A DNA stretch of 36,799 nt, from assembly GCA_028712895.1 (NCBI GenBank), contig JAQTPL010000019.1, positions 1 to 36,799 on the forward strand. Direction: 5' to 3'. A program made the position numbers and the translations under genes. The notes beneath the pieces are model-generated. The model was not told the origin of the DNA. It worked only from the letters and a program-made list of their open reading frames with translations, and searched no databases. This DNA is from a bacterium. GTDB lineage: Bacteria; CAYTYR01; UBA6262. Shown here one piece after another: positions 1-9,026 of this stretch. Within the stretch, counting starts at the first letter, position 1; each line of letters opens with the position of its first letter.

Positions 1-936
1 TTGCCGTTTACTTTAACCCTGAGCCTGCCCATGGCCACTCTGCTGGCTATTCTGCTGGCCTTGGGCCGTCTTAACCAGGATAATGAGATCACCGCTATCA
101 AGGCCAGCGGTGTATCCACCTTGCGGCTCATGACCCCCCTGCTGATAACGTGTGTCCTGCTCTCATTGGTCGGAGTTTATTTTAACGATTGGGTAGTGCC
201 GGCAGCAAACCATAAATTTAAAAATCTGTATATGGAGATCATTTACCGTCAGCCGGTGTTAAAGCTGGAAGAGCGCACTTTTATCGAATTGCAGGATACC
301 CGGCTTTATTTTGAATCAATAGATAAAAAGGCCTCTACGTTTAAAGGCGTGATCATTTACCGGAATGAAAAGGACGGCCTGCCGCTAATGATCACTGCCC
401 AGGACGGGAATTTCCACAGCGACCAGAAACAGGGATTAGTACTGGAGCTGCATAATGGGGCGCGGCACATGGTGGACAAGAATGATTTTTTAAAGTATAA
501 CCGTATTTTCTTCAAGACCTATTCCATGCTGATTAACCTGGCCCAGGATGCGCCTAAAGATGCCATCCGTTATAAAAGTCTGCGGGAAATGAACAAGAAT
601 GAATTAGGCACTGAGATTCAGCGCCTGCGGGACAGTAATATCAAACATAATACCCTCTTGGTAGAATATCACTTGCGTAATGTTATTCCTTTTGCCTGTC
701 TCACCTTTGCCTTGATCGCTATACCGCTGGGATTAAGGCCAAAACAAACTACTAAAGGCCTTGGTTTCGGTATGAGCCTGATCTTGATCATAGTTTACTA
801 CACTATCCTAATCTCTGGCATGACTGCCGGGGAGCGCGGTATGATCAAGCCGGCTATTGCCATTTGGCTGCCAAATTTACTCATCGGTTTTGCCGGGATA
901 TTATTTTCGATTAAAGTAATACGAGGGAAAGTATAA
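1..936 (+). CDS. lptF: LptF-type LPS export permease (5' truncated)
   Basis: YjgP/YjgQ-family permease. With LptG and the ATPase LptB it forms the inner-membrane ABC exporter that extracts LPS and feeds the Lpt bridge. The reading frame is open at base 1, so the first codon (TTG) is internal. About 60 residues, including the first membrane segment, are missing compared with the usual 360-390. Visible are a membrane segment ending in GRLNQDNEITAIKASG, the conserved segment that follows TM2-3 in this family, a periplasmic beta-jellyroll region (about residues 60-190), and three C-terminal membrane segments. The stop TAA (934-936) is followed by lptG on the same strand. LptF rather than LptG is assigned from gene order and similarity; the two are paralogues, so the letter is less certain than the family. 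Confidence 0.88.
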   Translation: MPFTLTLSLPMATLLAILLALGRLNQDNEITAIKASGVSTLRLMTPLLITCVLLSLVGVYFNDWVVPAANHKFKNLYMEIIYRQPVLKLEERTFIELQDTRLYFESIDKKASTFKGVIIYRNEKDGLPLMITAQDGNFHSDQKQGLVLELHNGARHMVDKNDFLKYNRIFFKTYSMLINLAQDAPKDAIRYKSLREMNKNELGTEIQRLRDSNIKHNTLLVEYHLRNVIPFACLTFALIAIPLGLRPKQTTKGLGFGMSLILIIVYYTILISGMTAGERGMIKPAIAIWLPNLLIGFAGILFSIKVIRGKV

Positions 937-939
937 AGC

Positions 940-1026
940 AGTTTTAAGTTATAAGTTTTGAGTTTTAAGTTAAGGTAAAATGCTTTTTTTCAATAATTCA
1001 AAACTAAACACTCAAAATTCAAAATT
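940..1026. repeat. Heptamer inverted array A1 (lptF-lptG spacer)
   Basis: Five consecutive heptamers of type AGTTTTR fill 940-974 without a gap; the third and fifth vary, the last being AGTTAAG. A loop begins GTAAAATGCTTTT (975-998). Four heptamers of the inverse type CAAAAYT then fill 999-1026. The two arms are approximately complementary, so transcript or single-stranded DNA could fold into a long AT-rich hairpin. The array starts 3 nt after the lptF stop. The loop contains an in-frame ATG (980) that would extend lptG with repeat-encoded residues. Confidence 0.85.
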
Positions 1027-1048
1027 GTATTTTTGGGAGATTGGCACA

Positions 1049-2137
1049 GTGAAGCTTATTGATCGTTATGTATTAAAACAATATGGGCAGGCTTTTCTCT
1101 TTGCCATCAGCTGTTTCGCCCTGGTGGCCCTGATCTCCCAATTTTTTGATAAGATAGACACTTTTTTGAATTATAAGACCCCTCCTTACCGGATCATTAT
1201 CTATCTTTTGTACCGCTTGCCTTTCTGGCTGGTACAAGTAATGCCTGTGGCGACTTTGTTAGCTACCCTGTTTTCTCTCAGTAATATGCTCCGTCATAAT
1301 GAACTTACCGCCATGAAAGCTTCTGGTTTAAGCCTTTATCGCATCTTATTATCCTTGTTTATCTTTACCCTGATCTTAAGCGGTTTGACTTTCCTCTTCA
1401 ATGAAACCCTGGCTTCACCGCTGGAATATAAGGCAAAATTATACGAAAAGCACCAGATCCGTCATGAAGAAGGACTTGATTACCTGCACCGTAACAATGT
1501 CATTCACCTGGGGCAGAATAACCGCATTTATTTTATCAAGTCCTTTAACGGGCAGCATAGCATAATGAAAGATGTACAAATTGATGAATTTAACAGCACC
1601 CATAACCTGGTGAAGCAAATCGTGGCTAAATCAGGGCAGTGGCAGGACAACCAATGGATCTTCAGCGATGGGATCATCCGGGAATTTGACCAGCAAGGGA
1701 AAAATATCATTAAAGAAGAAAAATTTACGTCCATCAAGCCTGACTTGCCGGAAAAGTCCGGCGATTTTCTGCGGGAGGCTAAAAAGTCTACGGAAATGGA
1801 TTACCAGGAGCTTAAAGACTATATCATCCGCTTGCGCAGGAATGGACTCCCAGCCAACAAGGAACAGGTTGAGCTGGCGCTTAAATTCTCCTACCCCTTT
1901 GCTAATCTAGTGACCTTGCTGATCGGCATACCCTTTGCCTTGTGGACTAAACAATCCAGCAAAGTCATGAATTTTGGCACAGGAATGGCTATTGCCTTTA
2001 TTTTCTGGGGGACGATAGAAATCGGGCACGCTTTAGGAGAGAATAAAGTTTTATCACCAGTACTGGCAGCCTGGCTCTCTAATATAATGTTCAGCAGTAT
2101 GGGTGTCTGGCTGCTTGTGAAAAAGGTTAGAAAATAA
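1049..2137 (+). CDS. lptG: LptG-type LPS export permease
   Basis: Second YjgP/YjgQ-family permease, partner of LptF in the LptB2FG exporter. At 362 residues it has the normal family length: TM1 near residue 12-35, further TMs to about 110, a periplasmic jellyroll (about 130-250), and three C-terminal TMs. The conserved cytoplasmic segment NMLRHNELTAMKASG is present. I place the start at GTG 1049: GGGAG at 1035-1039 is a well-spaced ribosome site, and KLIDRYVLKQYGQAF is the usual N-terminus of the family. The earlier in-frame ATG at 980 lies in the loop of repeat array A1 and would add 23 residues that are merely translated repeat. The next gene is convergent. Confidence 0.93.
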   Translation: MKLIDRYVLKQYGQAFLFAISCFALVALISQFFDKIDTFLNYKTPPYRIIIYLLYRLPFWLVQVMPVATLLATLFSLSNMLRHNELTAMKASGLSLYRILLSLFIFTLILSGLTFLFNETLASPLEYKAKLYEKHQIRHEEGLDYLHRNNVIHLGQNNRIYFIKSFNGQHSIMKDVQIDEFNSTHNLVKQIVAKSGQWQDNQWIFSDGIIREFDQQGKNIIKEEKFTSIKPDLPEKSGDFLREAKKSTEMDYQELKDYIIRLRRNGLPANKEQVELALKFSYPFANLVTLLIGIPFALWTKQSSKVMNFGTGMAIAFIFWGTIEIGHALGENKVLSPVLAAWLSNIMFSSMGVWLLVKKVRK

Positions 2138-2144
2138 AAAAAAC

Positions 2145-2230
2145 AGTGTTGAGTGTTGAGTGTTAAGTTTTGAGTTAAGGTAAAATGCTTTTCACCATAA
2201 TTCAAAATTCAAAACTCAAAATTCAAAACT
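2145..2230. repeat. Heptamer inverted array A2 (between convergent lptG and M6 protease)
   Basis: Same architecture as A1: five heptamers (AGTGTTG, AGTGTTG, then AGTGTTA, AGTTTTG, AGTTAAG) at 2145-2179. The loop begins with the same GTAAAATGCTTTT (2180-2202), and four heptamers CAAAAYT occupy 2203-2230. It lies 7 nt after the lptG stop and 10 nt from the stop of the convergent protease gene, so it could act as a shared two-way transcription end. The fold is AT-rich and imperfect, so that role is inference. Confidence 0.85.
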
Positions 2231-2240
2231 GCTTTATTGT

Positions 2241-3953
2241 CTATCTCAAGATCGCTACTTTGCCTATTTTGCTTTTATTATCCGCTTTATACCAGTAGAG
2301 ATAGATTCCGCTGGCTACTTTATCGCCATTTTCATTTCTGCTATCCCAGACATAGGTATACTCTGCCCTATTATCAGAGACAGCTACCTGCCTGATCTCC
2401 CCGGTTTTCGCTTCTCTGATCAATTCTCCATTTAAACTATAAATTTTTAATTTAATGTTACTAGTTTCCGCCAGGTTGGTGGTGACAATCTTAAGAGTAG
2501 CTTGGCCAGTCTTGCTGGGATTTGGATAACTATAGACATCAGTGATGTCCGGCGACGCGGTAAATGCTGCCTGGTAAATATCAAAAGTCATGGTACTCCC
2601 GCCGGCAGTGCTGATGTTGAGGACACTGAACGGAGATGAATTCTGGTTGTAAGCGTTATTATCAGGGCTCACAAAACTAGTAATATCCCTCGTCCCGGGG
2701 AACGGGTCGCTGGCTTCACTGGTTTTATCTGTATCGTCGGCCTCTACCAAATCTACGGTCCGGTGCGGCACATATGGTTCTGAATTAATTACGTTCAAAT
2801 ATAAAGCAGTGCCGGTATTGCCAAAAGAATCATGGGTTTCATAATCAAGCATGGCATCATCAATGTGCCAGAACAGCAAACCCTCTCCAGGCAGGTACTG
2901 GTCAAAATTCTCCTGGCGCCGGTATTCCACCAAAAAATACTCCTGCCGGCGATCATCGGCTGTTATAGCCGATATCTGATAAATGCTTTGAGCACCTGCT
3001 ACTGTTATATCTACACCTAATTCCTTTTGTGCAAGATTTATCGGCGTTATCCAACCAAGAAACTTTTTACCCCAGGCCCCGATATGAGCCGGACGGGAAC
3101 CATCAAGGGAGAATCCCAGCCATGATCCGCCATCCATCAGGTCCCAATTCCCGACAACGGTAGTCCCGCCAATACTCTGGGTATTATAAAGGTCAGGTAA
3201 ACCCAGGTCATGTCCAAATTCGTGAGCAAATGTGCCTACCGGCGAGTGCTCGCTGAGCATAGTATAATTCTTTACATGCACCCCATCATTGGTCAGGTAT
3301 CCATCGGCATCTGTGCTTACGGTAAAAGAACCGCTGTGCGACCAGATATCATTGGTATCCCTCGAAGTTTCCTGTCCTTCGCCTGCATGAATAATGATCA
3401 CGTGATTCACAATACCGTCGCCATCAAGGTCATACTGGGCAAAATCAATATCAGCGTCTGCTTGCTGTACAGCTTCAATGACCAGGTTAGAGACATCGGT
3501 ATAAAAAGTATCCACCCCGCCGAATCCATCAGCCCCGTAATAAGCCATGCTATGCACGCTCTGATACCAGCGGCTGCCGGTAGTGCCAGTTACAGCCAGT
3601 TGTCCCTCACTGACTTCCTTGAAATAATCATACATACTATAGTACCCTGCATCCTGGCTGAATAACAGGTTATCAAAATAGGACTTTGAATGGCTGGACG
3701 ACGCTGTAACATCTGAAAATTCTATCAGTATAGCTGCCACATCCGCTGTCCCGGTTGTAATAGCCCTCCTGGATACATGCTCTGCAGGCATACGCGGCAT
3801 AGCTAACCGCGGTTTGACAACCAGAGCCTGCATCGCGGGAGATAAAGGACCAGTATCATAAATTAACGGGTGAGGCGGCGCGGCTATTACAGTGGTCAGC
3901 GGACAGCAGACAGCGGTCAGAGAAAGCATAAAAACCAATAAACTTTTTTTCAA
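2241..3953 (-). CDS. Secreted M6-family (immune inhibitor A-like) metalloprotease with C-terminal FlgD/T9SS-like domain
   Basis: Secreted zinc endopeptidase of 570 residues. An N-terminal signal peptide occupies about residues 1-24, followed by a propeptide-like stretch. The catalytic domain carries the zincin motif HEFGHDLGLPD: His244, Glu245, His248, with Asp254 in the extended HExxHxxGxxD position typical of M6. The last roughly 80 residues (from YSYPNPSKTG to the end) form a FlgD-like Ig fold, similar to C-terminal sorting domains of secreted proteins in T9SS-type bacteria. The start is TTG 3953, preceded by AGGAGA at good spacing. The h-region and cleavage end of the signal peptide are encoded by a heptamer array (3891-3918). 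It is convergent with lptG. The natural substrate is unknown. Confidence 0.9.
   Translation of the reverse strand: MKKSLLVFMLSLTAVCCPLTTVIAAPPHPLIYDTGPLSPAMQALVVKPRLAMPRMPAEHVSRRAITTGTADVAAILIEFSDVTASSSHSKSYFDNLLFSQDAGYYSMYDYFKEVSEGQLAVTGTTGSRWYQSVHSMAYYGADGFGGVDTFYTDVSNLVIEAVQQADADIDFAQYDLDGDGIVNHVIIIHAGEGQETSRDTNDIWSHSGSFTVSTDADGYLTNDGVHVKNYTMLSEHSPVGTFAHEFGHDLGLPDLYNTQSIGGTTVVGNWDLMDGGSWLGFSLDGSRPAHIGAWGKKFLGWITPINLAQKELGVDITVAGAQSIYQISAITADDRRQEYFLVEYRRQENFDQYLPGEGLLFWHIDDAMLDYETHDSFGNTGTALYLNVINSEPYVPHRTVDLVEADDTDKTSEASDPFPGTRDITSFVSPDNNAYNQNSSPFSVLNISTAGGSTMTFDIYQAAFTASPDITDVYSYPNPSKTGQATLKIVTTNLAETSNIKLKIYSLNGELIREAKTGEIRQVAVSDNRAEYTYVWDSRNENGDKVASGIYLYWYKADNKSKIGKVAILR
3891..3918. repeat. 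B-family heptamers inside the M6 signal peptide
   Basis: Four contiguous 7-mers (AGTGGTC, AGCGGAC, AGCAGAC, AGCGGTC on +) lie within the coding sequence. They encode roughly residues 12-21 of the protease (LTAVCCPLTT) on the - strand. The words belong to the same family as the array inside the phosphohexomutase gene at 11354-11388. The encoded peptide is hydrophobic enough to remain compatible with export. Confidence 0.75.
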
Positions 3954-3978
3954 GAGTATCTCCTAAACAGAATAGAAA

Positions 3979-4001
3979 GGCCGCTTATTTAATAAGCGGC
4001 C
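3979..4001 (-). other. Perfect stem-loop in the M6 leader
   Basis: GGCCGCTTAT, loop TTA, ATAAGCGGCC: a perfect 10-bp stem. On the - strand it follows the stop of the PorV-like gene by about 48 nt and precedes TTTCTATTCTGTTT, so it could be an intrinsic terminator with an interrupted U-tract. It also begins at the predicted start of the M6 transcript (-10 at 4010-4015). It could therefore be a 5'-terminal stabilising hairpin or an attenuator in a leader of about 50 nt. I cannot decide between these from sequence. Confidence 0.6.
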
Positions 4002-4009
4002 CTTCCATT

Positions 4010-4018
4010 ATTATACCA
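4010..4018 (-). promoter_or_regulatory. Extended -10 promoter for the M6 protease
   Basis: On the - strand the sequence reads TGGTATAAT, an extended -10 (TGnTATAAT) with a perfect hexamer. No good -35 is seen (TTGTGA lies only 15 nt upstream). The predicted transcript would start near 4003 and open with the 3979-4001 hairpin. Confidence 0.5.
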
Positions 4019-4048
4019 TTTTTTTACTGGTCACAATGACCAGTCTCC

Positions 4049-5257
4049 CTAGAAGCCAATAGATAAGGCTACCATATGGTTCCATTCAACAATCTGACCG
4101 GCATAAAGCCCGAGTTCTTCACCATAGAAAGCATAATCTAGGTTAAGTAACCAGAGATCCAATCCCAGGCCGAAAGTCGGATAACCGGAATTAAAACCAC
4201 CCCGTATAGACAATATTTTGGTCTGGTATTCAGCGCCGAGGTGCAGCTTTTTGAAGAAAGAAGCGCCAAAGAGTTCCTCGTCAGTATTAGTGAGATCATT
4301 AACATCAGCTGCCAGCACCCAGTGATTTTTCAAGGGCAAGAACTTATTTTTCCAATAATAGATATTCTTTGGCCGGAAAGCGACTCCAACATTAACCCGG
4401 GGATTGATGACATCAGTGGTTTCAGGTTTGACAATATTATTAGCAGTGATCTGGTCATAGGTGACCGGGGTGCCAAAAATATCCGCTACCATCATGCCAA
4501 TGTTCCACTGCTCGTTCAGTTGGTACAAAGTACCGAAATCCAGACCAACACCTTTGCCATACTGGATAGCTGGGTCAAAATCATCAAATTCCAGTACTGA
4601 TTTTCTTAATTCCTCGATCTTGCCCCGGCGGAGCAGCTTAAGGGTACCGGCTACAGACAAAGAACCAGGCAGGTCAAAAGGAGTTTTTTCCAGTTTTACC
4701 GCTACCGGAGCCATACCAACCACATCAAAATTGCCGGTCATATCCACATTGGGAACAAGCAGGCCGTTATTGATCCCGACGCGGACATCAATCAAGCTAA
4801 AAAGGCCCACACCAAAATTTAACTTTAGATTATTTCTTAAACCATAAGGTCCGGAAATATAATTTGGGTTCAACAAGCTGGTAGACAAATGGACCTTCAG
4901 CTTGGAAACCTGGTCAGTAATATCATTTACCAGTCTGACCTGGGTATCATAACTTTGCTCATCAAAATTTTCAAGTTCGCTGTTATTGCTATCCCACCAA
5001 TCATATAATTCCTTTGTATCATTGCTGATCGTTATCGGCAAACTGGCGATTTGCAGCTGCCACTTCTGTATTTGAGTGATACCTGCCGGATTATAAAAAT
5101 ATGCATTGGCATCATCCGCTATAGCGGTAAATGCTCCGCCCATGCCAACCGGCCTGATCCCTTTGATCATAAAAGTACGGTCTGCTCCCCATGCCAGCAC
5201 GGGAAGGATAAGCAGGATCAGCATCAACAACCAGAGTACACGTTTAAAGATATTCAT
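4049..5257 (-). CDS. PorV/TraF-like outer-membrane beta-barrel protein
   Basis: A predicted outer-membrane protein of 402 residues. A signal peptide (about 1-24, ending LAWGA) leads into RPVGMGGAFTAIADDANA and then YFYNPAGI, the hallmark N-terminus of the FadL-related PorV/PorQ and TraF-like barrel families. The rest consists of alternating amphipathic strands, and the protein ends in Phe (LSIGF), as barrel proteins recognised by BamA usually do. The ATG at 5257 has a strong AAGGAGGGG ribosome site. It lies 14 nt downstream of the lipoprotein gene and is probably in its operon. In T9SS bacteria PorV-type barrels act as cargo shuttles. Whether this one does so for the neighbouring protease is speculation; a fatty-acid or solute channel is the alternative. 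Confidence 0.75.
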   Translation of the reverse strand: MNIFKRVLWLLMLILLILPVLAWGADRTFMIKGIRPVGMGGAFTAIADDANAYFYNPAGITQIQKWQLQIASLPITISNDTKELYDWWDSNNSELENFDEQSYDTQVRLVNDITDQVSKLKVHLSTSLLNPNYISGPYGLRNNLKLNFGVGLFSLIDVRVGINNGLLVPNVDMTGNFDVVGMAPVAVKLEKTPFDLPGSLSVAGTLKLLRRGKIEELRKSVLEFDDFDPAIQYGKGVGLDFGTLYQLNEQWNIGMMVADIFGTPVTYDQITANNIVKPETTDVINPRVNVGVAFRPKNIYYWKNKFLPLKNHWVLAADVNDLTNTDEELFGASFFKKLHLGAEYQTKILSIRGGFNSGYPTFGLGLDLWLLNLDYAFYGEELGLYAGQIVEWNHMVALSIGF

Positions 5258-5271
5258 TTTACCCCTCCTTA

Positions 5272-6219
5272 TTATAATAACGAAGCATGCGGATGCCAGA
5301 CTATATCCTCAATAGATGGATCCAGCTTAGGATTGACATTAGTATCAATCTGTTCCTTAATGCTTGTTTTCAAATCATCCAGATTGTTCCAAAGATCTTT
5401 TAGCGCTGAGTCATTTTTAGCTTTAACTTTAATAATCGCCTTTTCCAGGTAATTGATCGCGCCCAAACTGGTTGGATTAATACCAAATTCATCATCAATA
5501 GCTTCTTGGACTTGATCCCTGAGAGTCTGCTGCTTAGCCAAAGATATAGTACTGGCGTCCGGCAGGGTCACGGTCCAATCACCGTCAGAATTTAGTACCT
5601 GTACTAAATCGCCGGCGCCACCAGGGATTAAGTCATTATTATCATCCAATAAACGGCATACTGATTGGATGGTGATAAAAAAGGCCAGGTTTATGTTGAC
5701 ATCAGGATCGTCTGCCGGAATAACGCCGTCGTCATTACCATCAGCTATTTGTTTTAATACCGGCACTACGGCAATAGCTGTGCGGTATAACAGCGGCAGA
5801 TCCAAAGACTCCGGGAGGAGTGCAGTGGAAGAAGAGTTACGGGTCCGGCTGAAAAAGGAGCCAAACTCACTTTGAGCGATCACTGGTGAAGAATCAGAGG
5901 AGTTGGTTTCCTTAATCACTTCGGCGATCAGTTCAGCTATGCTTATCCCCCCTAAACCGATTAAAGCCTGGGCTTTCCCATATAAAGCCTGGGAATCATT
6001 CGGATTTTGTTCCAATAATTTGTTATAGTAAGTTAATGCATCACTATAGTCCTTACTACTCAGGGCCGCCTGACCATCGGATAACAGGGATGCCTGGCTG
6101 GTATCACTGCCTCCTTTATGCGCCCACCCGAAGATATTGGTAGTTTTACTGCATCCAGCCAAACTGAACACCAGTACTACCACTAGAAAGACAGCAACTA
6201 ATTTACCTCTACCAGACAT
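5272..6219 (-). CDS. TPR-containing lipoprotein
   Basis: Lipoprotein of 315 residues. The N-terminus has a charged start, a hydrophobic run and lipobox LAGC with the acylated Cys at residue 23. A TPR-like unit follows (QAALSSKDYSDALTYYNKLL, then EQNPNDSQALYGKAQALIGL), and after it a longer helical region with acidic Asp/Asn-rich loops. I chose ATG 6219, which has an AAGGAGG site 5 nt upstream, over an in-frame GTG 15 nt further out that lacks one. Its own strong promoter lies at 6256-6285. It probably heads a two-gene operon with the outer-membrane barrel at 4049. Possible roles are assembly or stabilisation of the barrel or a scaffold in the periplasm; no specific function is recognisable. 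Confidence 0.78.
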   Translation of the reverse strand: MSGRGKLVAVFLVVVLVFSLAGCSKTTNIFGWAHKGGSDTSQASLLSDGQAALSSKDYSDALTYYNKLLEQNPNDSQALYGKAQALIGLGGISIAELIAEVIKETNSSDSSPVIAQSEFGSFFSRTRNSSSTALLPESLDLPLLYRTAIAVVPVLKQIADGNDDGVIPADDPDVNINLAFFITIQSVCRLLDDNNDLIPGGAGDLVQVLNSDGDWTVTLPDASTISLAKQQTLRDQVQEAIDDEFGINPTSLGAINYLEKAIIKVKAKNDSALKDLWNNLDDLKTSIKEQIDTNVNPKLDPSIEDIVWHPHASLL

Positions 6220-6255
6220 AAAGACCTCCTTCACCCTAAATTAACTTCCTTTAGC

Positions 6256-6285
6256 ATTATACTCTTCAAACTTTATCTTTGTAAA
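6256..6285 (-). promoter_or_regulatory. Sigma70-type promoter for the lipoprotein-barrel operon
   Basis: On the - strand TTTACA (6280-6285) and a perfect TATAAT (6256-6261) are separated by 18 nt. The predicted start lies about 30 nt before the ATG at 6219. This is the best-matching promoter in the window. Confidence 0.72.
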
Positions 6286-6308
6286 CTATTTTTTTGCTTT
6301 TTCTGTCA

Positions 6309-6336
6309 CCTGCACGCTGTACGCTGTTTGCTGTTT
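6309..6336. repeat. Heptamer array abutting the ahcY stop
   Basis: Four contiguous 7-mers on +: CCTGCAC, GCTGTAC, then GCTGTTT twice. The array ends at 6336, immediately beside the ahcY stop codon (6337-6339, TAA on the - strand). The words are related to the B family found within two genes. No inverse arm is visible here. Confidence 0.7.
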
Positions 6337-7596
<1,260 letters not shown>

Positions 7597-7629
7597 TTAT
7601 CCCTTCCGTTAATACAGTTTTTAATTATG

Positions 7630-7700
7630 AATTTTGAGTTTTGAACTTTCCGCCCTTAAGCCTGGCGAATCCGCCTCAGGCGGAAAAACTTGTAACTGTT
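7630..7700. repeat. Mixed repeat spacer with a CCGCC hairpin (ahcY-metK)
   Basis: The spacer contains A-family heptamers (AATTTTG, AGTTTTG at 7630-7643) on the left. A perfect short hairpin TCCGCC-TCA-GGCGGA lies at 7670-7684, and A-like complementary sequence (AAAACTTGTAACTG) is on the right. It looks like an A-type element carrying a different centre. It does not match a SAM or SAH riboswitch as I know them, and the hairpin has no U-tract behind it on either strand. Confidence 0.55.
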
Positions 7701-7706
7701 TCTTTC

Positions 7707-7722
7707 TTACTTACTTACTTAC

Positions 7723-7726
<4 letters not shown>
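7707..7726. repeat. TTAC tetranucleotide tract overlapping the metK stop
   Basis: Five exact TTAC units (TAAG repeats on the coding strand). The metK stop is the first TAA of the tract (7723-7725). A 4-nt TAAG repeat places TAA in all three frames, so any readthrough or frameshift at the gene end is stopped at once. Slippage would leave the protein unchanged. Confidence 0.85.
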
Positions 7727-8928
<1,202 letters not shown>

Positions 8929-8942
8929 TCTTTCCCCCTTTG

Positions 8943-9025
8943 GAATTACGAATTACTCGAATGATAGCGAATAAAGGCCAAATACTACATTCGCGATATT
9001 AGCTTAAATTCGTGTTATTCGTGGT
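8943..9025. repeat. D-family array D1 (ACGAAT words)
   Basis: The left arm has GAAT words spaced 7-10 nt apart, including CGAATGATAGCGAAT. The right arm has the inverse ATTCG words, ending ATTCGTGTT then ATTCGTGG. The right edge touches the TGA stop of the nucleotidyltransferase at 9027. It shares GAATGATAGCGAAT and a TTAGCTT core with D2 (11516-11599). The unit is 9-10 nt rather than 7. Confidence 0.72.
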
Positions 9026-9026
9026 T

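Noticed and set aside
940-1026. CRISPR array
   Set aside because: Units are 7 nt with no unique spacers between them; there are no cas genes in the window. The same holds for the other arrays.
3210-3665. Open frame on + opposite the M6 protease
   Set aside because: A 151-codon frame antisense to a well-supported gene, with no recognisable family, no ribosome site and no spacer of its own. Similar antisense frames opposite 4049-5257, 6662-7251, 17699-18344 and 26813-27274 were dropped for the same reason.
4026-4044. Hairpin ACTGGTCA-CAA-TGACCAGT as an intrinsic terminator
   Set aside because: The stem is perfect (8 bp), but the T-run lies before it on the + strand and becomes an A-run after it on the - strand, so no U-tract follows in either direction.
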